Under the pieces are notes generated by a model. That model was not told the origin of the DNA and made no database searches. It saw only the letters and a program-made list of their open reading frames with translations. Positions 44,860 to 52,492 of a DNA stretch of 64,000 nucleotides are shown piece after piece. Position 1 is the first letter of the stretch; every line of letters begins with the position of its first letter. This DNA comes from Ignavibacteriales bacterium (lineage in GTDB: Bacteria > Bacteroidota > Ignavibacteria > Ignavibacteriales > Ignavibacteriaceae), in contig CP065001.1 in the NCBI GenBank assembly GCA_016700155.1, positions 3,782,001 to 3,846,000 on the forward strand, in the 5' to 3' direction. A program made the translations under genes and the position numbers.

Positions 44860-45420
44860 TTAAAACTTTTCCGCTGCCTCCCATTCAGATCTCAATCCTG
44901 CGGCGTCGATATGTTCACTAAGAAAATCAAAATTGATCAGCTCACTTGAATTATTAAGAATAGATTTAATATCCGAAAGATGTTTCTGTGCATTGCCCTC
45001 TCTGAAAAACTCTAACTTTTTTATGATGACATACTCAGGCGGCGCGACGAATATCATACTGCCGGCAAACTCAATCTGCTTTCTGTTCTGCATTGCCCAA
45101 TGCTGCAGTTCTTCCTTTCCCGTAAAATAAATATCAGCTTTAAACCCGGTTTCAAGATGGATCAAATTAAAATGTCCCCTTGAATACCTGTTCAACTCAG
45201 TAATGATCACATCCTGCGGTGGACAATAAAACTCTTTTGACGGAAATGCTTTAACAAAATCCCCAACCTGTGAGATGCTGAGATTCACAACGAGATCAAT
45301 ATCGTGAGTCAGCCTCGGATCACCATATACTATTGACGCTACAGAGCCTGTTATAAAATACTCGATATTATTTTTAGTTAATACCTCGGTGTATAATGCA
45401 AACAGGTTAATCTCTTGCAT
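44860..45420 (-). CDS. Nucleotidyltransferase-fold protein (AbiEii/DUF6036-like)
   Basis: A 186-aa protein with the degenerate nucleotidyltransferase motif FITGSVASIVYGDPRLTHDIDLVVN (GS-x-ASI..R-x-THDIDL, near residues 22-46), followed by PPEYVIIKKLEF. Such proteins often pair with a small upstream partner, as here (45407..45580). The stop codon lies at the edge of a 50-bp repeat also found at the end of the second asnB gene. Possible toxin-antitoxin or regulatory function, not shown. Confidence 0.7.
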   Translation of the reverse strand: MQEINLFALYTEVLTKNNIEYFITGSVASIVYGDPRLTHDIDLVVNLSISQVGDFVKAFPSKEFYCPPQDVIITELNRYSRGHFNLIHLETGFKADIYFTGKEELQHWAMQNRKQIEFAGSMIFVAPPEYVIIKKLEFFREGNAQKHLSDIKSILNNSSELINFDFLSEHIDAAGLRSEWEAAEKF

Positions 45421-45580
45421 GGAGAAATATCCTTCTTAATTTTTCCTTTAACTCCGCCTCCGACAACTCCGGATGAAATTTTTTAAGAGAATTCATCTTA
45501 AGTTCCTTTGCGGAATGATAAAGCCTCAATGACAACATCAGTTTTTTATCTGCTGATAATTGTTTCATATAATTCTTCAT
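45407..45580 (-). CDS. Small partner protein of the nucleotidyltransferase (57 aa)
   Basis: An ATG at 45580 opens a 57-aa frame: MKNYMKQLSADKKLMLSLRL, then YHSAKELKMNSLKKFHPELS, then a Glu/Lys-rich helix ending RRIFLHARD. The (A)KEL..LK..HPE.SE.E....L..IF pattern matches small conserved proteins I know to precede this nucleotidyltransferase type. It overlaps the downstream gene by 14 bases in another frame, supporting translational coupling. Too short for common gene-calling cutoffs, but I think it is real. Confidence 0.65.
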   Translation of the reverse strand: MKNYMKQLSADKKLMLSLRLYHSAKELKMNSLKKFHPELSEAELKEKLRRIFLHARD

Positions 45581-45649
45581 AAATAATTTCTCATCCGGTT
45601 ATATTAAAAGCCTTTTGCTGTTCAAAGTTACCTGTTCTTTTTCTTTGCT

Positions 45650-45695
45650 GAGATTTCTCCTCACTGGGTGAAAACTGTTGTTCGTCGAAATGACA
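45650..45695 (+). repeat. TGTCAT element, family B, right half only
   Basis: GAGATTTCTCCTCAC-TGG-GTGAAAAC and TTCGTCGAAATGACA without the left half. It starts the tandem array that runs to 46482, with 14-bp linkers of the type GTGTGTTTCTGTTT. Confidence 0.7.
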
Positions 45696-45709
45696 GTGTG
45701 TTTCTGTTT

Positions 45710-45824
45710 TGTCATATTGAATCCCCGTCATTGCTATTTCATTTCGGGGGTGAGATATCTCTTACACATCGGCATTGAGATTTCTCCTCACTTCGTGAAA
45801 ACTAGGGGTTCGTTCGAAATGACA
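45710..45824 (+). repeat. TGTCAT element, family B, copy 2
   Basis: A complete 115-bp copy: TGTCATATTGAATCCCC, then GGGGGTGAGATATCTC, the spacer TTACACATCGGCAT, then GAGATTTCTCCTCACTTCGTGAAAAC and GTTCGTTCGAAATGACA. Confidence 0.8.
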
Positions 45825-45838
45825 ATTTGTTTCTTCTT

Positions 45839-45940
45839 TGTCATATCGAATCCCCTTCATTGCTATTTCGTTTCGGGGGTGAGATATCTCTTACACATCG
45901 GCTTTGAGATTTCTCAGTCTATGACTCCTACGAAATGACA
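45839..45940 (+). repeat. TGTCAT element, family B, copy 3
   Basis: A complete 102-bp copy with the same left half and spacer (TTACACATCGGCTT). The right half is altered (TCTCAGTCTATGACTCC) but still ends CGAAATGACA. Confidence 0.75.
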
Positions 45941-45954
45941 GTGTGTTTCTGTTT

Positions 45955-46365
45955 TGTCATATCGAATCCCCGTCATTGCTATTTCGTTTCGGGGGTGAGA
46001 TATCCCCTCAGATTAAACCACCCGACAGATCCTTCCATTCTGGGTTCATACTTAAGACCAGCCAATTCTTCTTTTCTCTCCTCCACTTTTTTATTTCTTT
46101 CTCTCTTCTGATTGCCGCATTAACATCCGAAGTCATTTCAAAATACACGAGTTTATCAACATTATACTTTTTTGTGAATCCTTCCACCAATTTATTTTTA
46201 TGTTCATATACCCTTCTGTTTAAATCGTTCGTCATACCTGTATACAGAACTGAATTGTTCTTATTTGTTAGCAGGTAGATGTAGTAATTATGATTTTTCA
46301 TCTCTAACCAACTGCTTTGAGATTTCTCCTCACCTCGTGAAAACTCTGGTTCGTTCGAAATGACA
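45955..46365 (+). mobile_element. TGTCAT element, family B, long copy carrying a GIY-YIG gene
   Basis: Left half TGTCATATCGAATCCCC...GGGGGTGAGATATC is intact, as is right half TTTGAGATTTCTCCTCACCTCGTGAAAAC...TTCGAAATGACA. In place of the usual 14-bp spacer lies about 310 bp with a GIY-YIG nuclease gene on the minus strand. Gene orientation relative to the ends is the same as in the family A long copy. I infer an element carrying its own nuclease; mobility is untested. Confidence 0.6.
46008..46301 (-). CDS. GIY-YIG endonuclease inside a family B element
   Basis: A 97-aa single-domain GIY-YIG protein: YYIYLLTNKNN, VLYTGMTNDLNRRVYEHKN (catalytic Tyr and Arg), GFTKKYNVDKLVYFE and the RREKEIKKWRREKK helix with the metal Glu. 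It is close to the protein at 26360..26752 over its whole length, but lacks that protein's repeat-derived tail, ending EWKDLSGGLI. The family (COG2827/SLX1-like) includes structure-specific nucleases that cut branched DNA. Confidence 0.85.
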   Translation of the reverse strand: MKNHNYYIYLLTNKNNSVLYTGMTNDLNRRVYEHKNKLVEGFTKKYNVDKLVYFEMTSDVNAAIRREKEIKKWRREKKNWLVLSMNPEWKDLSGGLI

Positions 46366-46380
46366 AGTTGTTTCTTTTTT

Positions 46381-46482
46381 TGTCATATCGAATCCCCTTC
46401 ATTGCTATTTCATTTCGGGGGTGAGATATCTCATCACTTTTCTTTTACTTTACCTGAAATTCTTTCTTCATTTGAAATGACA
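46381..46482 (+). repeat. TGTCAT element, family B, copy 5
   Basis: Left half complete (TGTCATATCGAATCCCC..GGGGGTGAGATATCTC). The right half has decayed to ACCTGAAATTCTTTCTTCATTTGAAATGACA. It ends the tandem array. Confidence 0.7.
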
Positions 46483-46854
46483 ATGCACTTCCTTTTTTTC
46501 TCCGTGTCTCTGTGGTAAACAATTTCTTTCTCTTCCTTCCTAGTCCTTCAACATTTCACTTCTTCGCAGATTCCGGGCTCCACCAGAGGCGGATTAACAA
46601 AGCCCGAATGACGGGCTGCTTTTGTTTTCTCTCCCCGCCTCCGCGACTCAGCGTTTAATTTTCTTCTTTTTCTTCCTTCTTCATTCATTATTCCTTGTTC
46701 GATATTCGATATTCAATCAAACATTCTTTCTTTCACTTTCCTTCCTGCATCCAGTATCCGGTATCCTGTATCTGGTATCCAGTATCTTGCATCCAGCATC
46801 CCCTTCCTTCATCATTCTCTTTCCAACTCAGAACTCATAACTATTAATTCTTAA
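46483..46854. repeat. Mosaic of short repeats, including 95-bp repeat copy 2
   Basis: No gene seen. Contents in order: TCTCCGTGTCTCTGTGGTAAA (about 46499), the 95-bp repeat copy 2 (46539..46633), GCCTCCGCGACTCAGCGTTTAA (46637), TTCGATATTCGATATTC (46700), a run of seven GTATC/GCATC words (46747..46801), and an AACTCATAACTATTAATTC word that reaches the stop of the next gene. Confidence 0.75.
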
Positions 46855-48738
46855 CTATTGAAACTTTTCAATAACGTTCACCGCCCACAACCTCGACCAG
46901 TGTATTCTTCCCGACTCAAACCTGTTAAAAAGATTCTCCACACCTTTTTTGTCAAAGTACCTCAGCTTTCCCGTAAGCAAAGAATCCTTCATCATCACAC
47001 CAAGCTTCCCGGATTTAATCCAGTCTACGAAAGGAAAAGTAAAACCCATCTTCGGTCTGAACACAAGCTCATTGGGCAGATCGCCCGTTCCCTCAACAAG
47101 CATTCGTTTAGGGAAGCGTGTGTCAAAACTTTTATCAAGATAAGGCAGCACCGTTTCATAAAGCTTATGATCCACGAACGGCACTCTAAGCTCAAGTGAG
47201 TTAAGCATGCTAAACACATCCGAATCCCGCAGAAGCATACACCCCATATACCACATCGACTCAAGCTGCGATATTTTCTGCAGCGCCGTCAGTCCCTCCG
47301 ACTCTGTGGCAAATATCATATCCTTCGATGAATTACCGTTAAAACTGAAACCAAGCTCTGATAATTCACTGTCGGTAAACAACCCGCGCTGCATCTTGAA
47401 ACCCGCATTAACAGTTGATGGGTTGTTCATAACATCAAGCGCTTTTGCGGGCAGACGCTTTTTTAATAAACCCGCGCCCGTACGCATCATCATTCCCGCG
47501 AAGGGAATGGTGTTAGCCATTTTAAGTATTCTGTCATACTTCGGCACATTCTTAAAAGACGGGTATCCTCCGAACAACTCATCCCCGCCAAGCCCGGACA
47601 TTACCACCTTCAAACCAAAATCCTTTGCCGCGTGTGAAATAAAATATGTATTCACACCGTCAATCGTCGGCTGGTCCATCATTCCTATCAGGTCATACAT
47701 TCTTTCAATTACTTCACCCTCCTCAAGATTGTATTCATAATGCGCGGTGAAATAATGATCCGCCGCAAGCCTGGAGTACTTCGATTCATCCAGCTTGTTG
47801 CCCGGGAATGAAATTGAAATTGTTTTTATTTTATGATAACCCGTCTGCTTCATCAGCGATACGATGGAAGTTGAATCAATACCGCCCGATAAAAACGCGC
47901 CGACTTCAACATCAGCAACGCAATGTGCTTTCACCGCGTCACATAATGCCTCACGAATAATTTCCTTAGCGTTGTTATCATAAACCTTTTTCTGTGTGTT
48001 GTTCTTAACAAGATCAGTAAACGACCACCATCTTTTTATTTCCGCTTTACCGGATGCGTTTACCTTTATCCACGAACCAGGTTCAAGTGATAATGTTTCA
48101 TTATAAATTGTAAGCGGTGCGGGAACTGAACCCGTCCGGAGGAATGCGTCAACCGCTTTATATGAAACTGTTAAATTATCTTTGTAATACTTTATAGCTT
48201 TTAACTCGGAAGAAAAAACAAACTCACCATTGTTATGCAGATAATAGAACGGCTTTATCCCGAACCTGTCCCTTGCAGCGAACAATGTTTTTTCCTTTTC
48301 ATCCCACACTGCAAATGCGAACATTCCTCTCAGCAGCTTTAAACACTCAGCGCCGTATTCCGCGTAAAGATATAACAGCACTTCAGTATCACTATGTGAT
48401 CTGAACTTGTTCTTATCTTTGCCTATTTCCTCCTCATTCCCTGTTCCCTCCCCGCTTCCCCCCTTCCCCATACCTTCCCTCAGCTCCTCATAATTATAAA
48501 TCTCCCCGTTGAAAACGATTGTATAACGTCCGTCACCCGTACTCATCGGCTGATGTCCGTGTTCACTAAGATCAATTATCGACAAACGCCTGTGCGCAAG
48601 CACGGCTCTCATATCCGCCGAAGTAAAAATACCGGAATCATCAGGACCGCGGTGCGTAATAATATCCCGCGCTCTGATCACTGCATCGATATCAGTCTGC
48701 CGCCCGTTAAAATTCACCGCACCAAAAATTCCACACAC
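46855..48738 (-). CDS. asnB: Asparagine synthase-like amidotransferase (copy 2)
   Basis: A 627-aa glutamine-dependent amidotransferase starting MCGIFGAVN with the Cys2 nucleophile. The glutaminase domain has HRGPDDSGIF and FNGEIYNYEEL, with a short Gly/Glu-rich insert after it (about 91-110). The synthetase domain has the complete PP-loop LSGGIDSTSIV and SGLGGDELFGGY. Likely amidates a sugar acid or a linked residue in the polysaccharide. It is distinct from copy 1, so two amidation steps or two polymers are possible. Confidence 0.88.
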   Translation of the reverse strand: MCGIFGAVNFNGRQTDIDAVIRARDIITHRGPDDSGIFTSADMRAVLAHRRLSIIDLSEHGHQPMSTGDGRYTIVFNGEIYNYEELREGMGKGGSGEGTGNEEEIGKDKNKFRSHSDTEVLLYLYAEYGAECLKLLRGMFAFAVWDEKEKTLFAARDRFGIKPFYYLHNNGEFVFSSELKAIKYYKDNLTVSYKAVDAFLRTGSVPAPLTIYNETLSLEPGSWIKVNASGKAEIKRWWSFTDLVKNNTQKKVYDNNAKEIIREALCDAVKAHCVADVEVGAFLSGGIDSTSIVSLMKQTGYHKIKTISISFPGNKLDESKYSRLAADHYFTAHYEYNLEEGEVIERMYDLIGMMDQPTIDGVNTYFISHAAKDFGLKVVMSGLGGDELFGGYPSFKNVPKYDRILKMANTIPFAGMMMRTGAGLLKKRLPAKALDVMNNPSTVNAGFKMQRGLFTDSELSELGFSFNGNSSKDMIFATESEGLTALQKISQLESMWYMGCMLLRDSDVFSMLNSLELRVPFVDHKLYETVLPYLDKSFDTRFPKRMLVEGTGDLPNELVFRPKMGFTFPFVDWIKSGKLGVMMKDSLLTGKLRYFDKKGVENLFNRFESGRIHWSRLWAVNVIEKFQ

Positions 48739-48789
48739 TTTGTTAGTTAATGTTTAATGGTAAATGTTAAGTTGTAAATTGAAGACAAT

Positions 48790-49134
48790 TCATTTTGATT
48801 GCGCAGTTTTAACAATTGAAGTAAGTATTTTAATTATTTCATCAACTGAAAAGATATAATTAGAATAATCGTCTTTTACCAGATTACTTTCCTGCAAAAG
48901 ACGTAACCAATACCGCGCTTCTCTTGCCTCTTTGGAGGCGATAGACATTTTGGTCACAAAATCTTTGTGTGTTTGTGCAGCACCGGCTTCTTCCACATTC
49001 GCGCCAATACTTGTACCACATCTTAGCAATTGTTTAGAAATAATAAATTCATTTTTTTGATTTAACATTTTATAAAGCTGAATAATATCCAGGGCAAATT
49101 GAAATGATTTATCAGCTATCACATTCTTGTTCAT
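48790..49134 (-). CDS. Four-helix bundle protein (23S rRNA intervening-sequence / S23 family)
   Basis: A 114-aa protein with the family hallmarks FALDIIQLYK, QLLRCGTSIGANVEEA, KDFVTKMSIASKEARE and YWLRLLQES. These pentameric four-helix bundles were first found encoded in 23S rRNA intervening sequences but also stand alone, often in polysaccharide loci of Bacteroidota. Function is unknown. No rRNA sequence is near. Confidence 0.88.
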   Translation of the reverse strand: MNKNVIADKSFQFALDIIQLYKMLNQKNEFIISKQLLRCGTSIGANVEEAGAAQTHKDFVTKMSIASKEAREARYWLRLLQESNLVKDDYSNYIFSVDEIIKILTSIVKTAQSK

Positions 49135-49194
49135 TATTGACCTTCACTAACCATTTAACATTCAGCCTTTACTTATTCTCCTACAATTAAACTT

Positions 49195-50478
49195 TCATAT
49201 TTGCACTTCATTTAGCATTGAACATTCAACACTCAACATTAAAAAAAATTCCGGCAGTTGCACCGATCCCACTCCCACCCACCAGCCTTCAATCTGCGCG
49301 TGAAAAATGAGTGCGGCAAGTACGGCGATAGCGAATGCTGCTTCAGTCCGCCTGGTAAGATCTATTGATGAAGAAAGTTTTTTTGATTCGGAATATCTTT
49401 TAAAGAGTTTTATGAAGACGAACATTATGGGCAGAAGAAACAAAGTGAGTCCCACATAACCTGTTTCTTCAACAAGTGCCAGTGAGCTTATCATCTTTTC
49501 CCTGTCGAATCTTTTTTCATCACCGAGTATTCTTCCGCGTGTAAGTGAATCTGAGGGTGTTTCACTTATACCGTAACCGATACCGAAAAGTCCGCCGTGC
49601 TTAGCCGCTTCAATTGTAGCGTTGATATTTATCTTTCGTCTGTCACCGATTGTGTTTTCAGTTTTAAATGTAAAACTTCTTACCTGTTCACTTGAGAAGT
49701 AGAGAACTGTAATAAACACTGCGGCAATCAGTATTGTTACTGCGATTGTCCTCATCCTGAAATTTAAAAGAACAAATACAGCTGCCAGTACAAGCAGAGT
49801 TAGTACTGCTCCACGCGAAACTGTGATAATCGTTAAACAAAGATTAAGAATAAGAAGTGAGACGAAAAAGAATAAATGAACTGCTGAAATCTGTTTAACC
49901 GGACTGTTGTCATTTTTCTGTCTTCTATCTGAAAATAATTTTATCAATGGATATATTACCGCGGGCATAGTAAACACTAACGCTGAAGCTAATGTGTTCT
50001 GATGACCGGCGTATCCCATAAACCCCATTCCGTGCCCACCAGTCCATGCATCATCCGGACTTGAAGTTAACAGTGAATATATACTCACTATCACAACCAT
50101 AACGTTAGCCGGCAGCAAAAATCCGAACAGGTCATTTTTATTTTCTCGTTTCCAGAAATAACCGAGCAGCACAAGCGGTACAGAGATCAATATGAAATAT
50201 CCCGCGCGCGTAATTGATACAACCGGATAGGATGACCAGATAGAAGTGAGTAATGCCCATAGCGCAAAGGACAAAATCATTAATGAAATTATTTTAATCT
50301 CTTTAGTGAGATGCAGTTCTTTCCGGTAAGAGTGATAAACCGTAAATGCAAGAGTAAGAAAAAGTATTACAGGGAGTATATAATAAAAAAAACTCAGCAC
50401 AGGAAATGCCCTGCACATAATCAGCATAGCAGTAAGAGGAACTATGAAGGAGATTATTTTATTCAGATTATTGTTCAT
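49195..50478 (-). CDS. O-antigen ligase / polymerase-family membrane protein
   Basis: A 427-aa inner-membrane protein with about 11 hydrophobic segments and a Wzy_C-type region (TVSRGAVLTLLVLAAVFVL near 217), followed by a periplasmic loop with GLFGIGYG and EETGYVGL. The family joins polysaccharide to lipid A core or to protein, or polymerises it; sequence cannot decide. The last residues (LMLSVECSMLNEVQI) are a translated dispersed repeat, so the natural end was replaced or extended. Confidence 0.78.
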   Translation of the reverse strand: MNNNLNKIISFIVPLTAMLIMCRAFPVLSFFYYILPVILFLTLAFTVYHSYRKELHLTKEIKIISLMILSFALWALLTSIWSSYPVVSITRAGYFILISVPLVLLGYFWKRENKNDLFGFLLPANVMVVIVSIYSLLTSSPDDAWTGGHGMGFMGYAGHQNTLASALVFTMPAVIYPLIKLFSDRRQKNDNSPVKQISAVHLFFFVSLLILNLCLTIITVSRGAVLTLLVLAAVFVLLNFRMRTIAVTILIAAVFITVLYFSSEQVRSFTFKTENTIGDRRKININATIEAAKHGGLFGIGYGISETPSDSLTRGRILGDEKRFDREKMISSLALVEETGYVGLTLFLLPIMFVFIKLFKRYSESKKLSSSIDLTRRTEAAFAIAVLAALIFHAQIEGWWVGVGSVQLPEFFLMLSVECSMLNEVQI

Positions 50479-50499
50479 CGAATGAATAGTTTGAAATTT

Positions 50500-50575
50500 A
50501 TTTCCCGCAAAGACGCTAAGCCGCTAAGAAAAAAATAATTATAAAACTTTGCGTCTCTGCGACTTTGCGTGAAAT
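50500..50575. repeat. GCAAAGACGC / GCGTCTCTGC inverted repeat
   Basis: Between the ligase and flippase genes: CCCGCAAAGACGCTAAGCCGC, an A/T spacer, then CTTTGCGTCTCTGCGACTTTGCGTG. The arms pair (9 of 10 core positions). Related to units at 32276 and 62052; may end transcripts. Confidence 0.55.
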
Positions 50576-50592
50576 GTCTTTTTGTTTCATTC

Positions 50593-51825
50593 TCATTTAG
50601 TAATAACCACCGCTTTGGGAAAGAAAACCACTAATGTTTTTACTATCGCGAGTGAAAAAATGTATGTCCAGATAAGCAGCAACAGGGTCTTATAGTCGGT
50701 AACAACAAAACTTCCTTTGATCAAAAAGAATGACAGCGGGACTATTGTGAGTATCAGAACATAGGACGCCGCAATCTTTTTTTGTTTTGATACTTCGGCA
50801 AATTTAAAAAGGAAACCGTTAACCGGGAAGTTGATAACACAATAAACAGCATAGCCTGTTATCATAAAACTGATAATACCAATGAACAATTCCGTGTTGA
50901 CGGAGGCAGGTATTATCTGCGGTAAAAAATTAACTGCACTCAACAAAGAAACGGAATAGGCAGCAACAAGCAGAAAAAGAATTATAAAAGCTTTTCTAAA
51001 AACCTTCATAGAATCTTTTGAAGTTGAACTGTATATCATTTTCTCTACAAGGTTTCCGATGTAGAATATCGGCGCAATCAGTCCCCACGAGAATGTATAC
51101 GCGTTAGCGGTCTCTATCGGGAAAAAATGATTTACGATATACTTATCAGCGACCAGGGATAACGAAACCGCACTGTTAATTATAAAAGTTGTTAGTCCCA
51201 GTTTATAAAGTGTAGCAAGCTTTTTATCAGTATCCGGCTTTTCATATCCTGTTTTCAAACTGCCGGTCTTATGGTTAAAACTTATAAATCCTTTTAGTCC
51301 AGCCATAAACCAGATTAATGTTACAAACGGCAGCACTAAAAAAATATCAGCATCTGATATTTTCACCACCGGAATGATTGAGATATGTAAAGCGGCGTTT
51401 GTGAGCATCATAACCACATACATTTTTGTGTTGCCGCGAAAAAGATATTGAAACGTAAATATGCCGCCGAGACTTGCAAACAGCGCGTACACAAAAACTG
51501 ACACTACCTGGTAAAGTTCAGTAAACGGTTCGGATAAAAGATAAAGGATGGTAAAGGTGACACAAACATTTATCAGTACACCGACTGCAACTGTTTTTAA
51601 CTTTATATCAATTCGTGTGAACGCGTATTCAAATCCAAGCGTCCCGAAAATTATTAGAATCGAGGCAGTGTAATAAGCACGGTTAAAAGTATTGTACTGT
51701 AATGATGTAAAGAAGTACGCTATAAGGAGAAGAATAATTTTTTGCGAGACGATGGTCGTCCCGATTAAAAAAAAATTGGGTATAGTAAATATACCCTTAT
51801 TGAAACCGGAACTAAATTTTATCAA
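50593..51825 (-). CDS. Second flippase-like polysaccharide biosynthesis membrane protein
   Basis: A 410-aa protein with about 12 hydrophobic segments and few charged residues, starting with a short amphipathic segment (SSGFNKGIFTIPNFFLIG). The pattern fits the MOP flippase superfamily, though I see no single diagnostic motif. Its place between a ligase-like gene and Wzz supports a polysaccharide export role. Together with the Wzx at 36946 it suggests two export routes. Confidence 0.65.
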   Translation of the reverse strand: MIKFSSGFNKGIFTIPNFFLIGTTIVSQKIILLLIAYFFTSLQYNTFNRAYYTASILIIFGTLGFEYAFTRIDIKLKTVAVGVLINVCVTFTILYLLSEPFTELYQVVSVFVYALFASLGGIFTFQYLFRGNTKMYVVMMLTNAALHISIIPVVKISDADIFLVLPFVTLIWFMAGLKGFISFNHKTGSLKTGYEKPDTDKKLATLYKLGLTTFIINSAVSLSLVADKYIVNHFFPIETANAYTFSWGLIAPIFYIGNLVEKMIYSSTSKDSMKVFRKAFIILFLLVAAYSVSLLSAVNFLPQIIPASVNTELFIGIISFMITGYAVYCVINFPVNGFLFKFAEVSKQKKIAASYVLILTIVPLSFFLIKGSFVVTDYKTLLLLIWTYIFSLAIVKTLVVFFPKAVVITK

Positions 51826-51919
51826 AGATGCAGAAATTATGGAGTGAGAAAAAATTTTTTAGTTTTTCAGATAAACTTCCTAAGACTATCTTCAAAATGT
51901 TTTTGAATATCACGTAAAC

Positions 51920-52492
51920 TTAAATCGTATCGGGGGAAAGGTGCTTAATATTTTCATCTTCGATATCATCGATATACGAAAGCTGCATGCCAAAAATTTT
52001 TTTTGTCATTCCCGGGATATAGTTAACAGAATGATTGTAAATTTCTTCAATGCTGTATCTTTCTTTATTCAACACATACAAGTCATAATAGTCACGGAAT
52101 TTTGCTCTGAATGAAAGTACGTTTACCTTCATTGCACAAAGGACCTCCAAATTAGCGGCAAATATATTCCCGAGTATATTCTTTCTGCTATCCTTAAGTA
52201 CCTGCCAGTCATTAGCAAATAATGTTATCTTCGTACCATTAATAAATAAATCGATATACACAGACGATAAATTGCCGAATTCAACTTCTTTATTCCTGGA
52301 AAATTCTTTAATGAATGTATCTGTATTATCGGGCAATTCCGATTTCCAATAAAAAAAATCCAGATCTTCAGATAAGCGATGATTTAAATAATATGCCATT
52401 GCGCTTCCGCCGACAAATGTAAACTGCTTTATAAAATTATAGCCCGCCAGTTCAGAAAAAACAGGTTTTGTTTTATCCGTTAAAAAATTCAT
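51920..52492 (-). CDS. AbiEii-like nucleotidyltransferase (possible toxin)
   Basis: A 190-aa protein. The motif FVGGSAMAYYLNHRLSEDLDFFYW (near residues 27-50) matches the AbiEii/DUF1814 nucleotidyltransferase group, with the later AMKVNVLSFRAKFRDYYDLYVL segment. AbiEii toxins (MenT relatives) transfer nucleotides to tRNA or other targets. It overlaps the upstream small gene by 20 bases, as toxin-antitoxin pairs do. Confidence 0.8.
   Translation of the reverse strand: MNFLTDKTKPVFSELAGYNFIKQFTFVGGSAMAYYLNHRLSEDLDFFYWKSELPDNTDTFIKEFSRNKEVEFGNLSSVYIDLFINGTKITLFANDWQVLKDSRKNILGNIFAANLEVLCAMKVNVLSFRAKFRDYYDLYVLNKERYSIEEIYNHSVNYIPGMTKKIFGMQLSYIDDIEDENIKHLSPDTI

Noticed and set aside
43341..44949. 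Long plus-strand open frames (up to 226 aa) rich in Ser, Phe, His and Pro
   Set aside because: They are translations of the 21-bp array and of dispersed short repeats; the same peptide words (FEMTIRFCFLSPP, PVSGIRYPA) recur in several frames and copies.
45678..45938. 86-aa plus-strand frame with an internal duplication
   Set aside because: It is two tandem family B elements translated.
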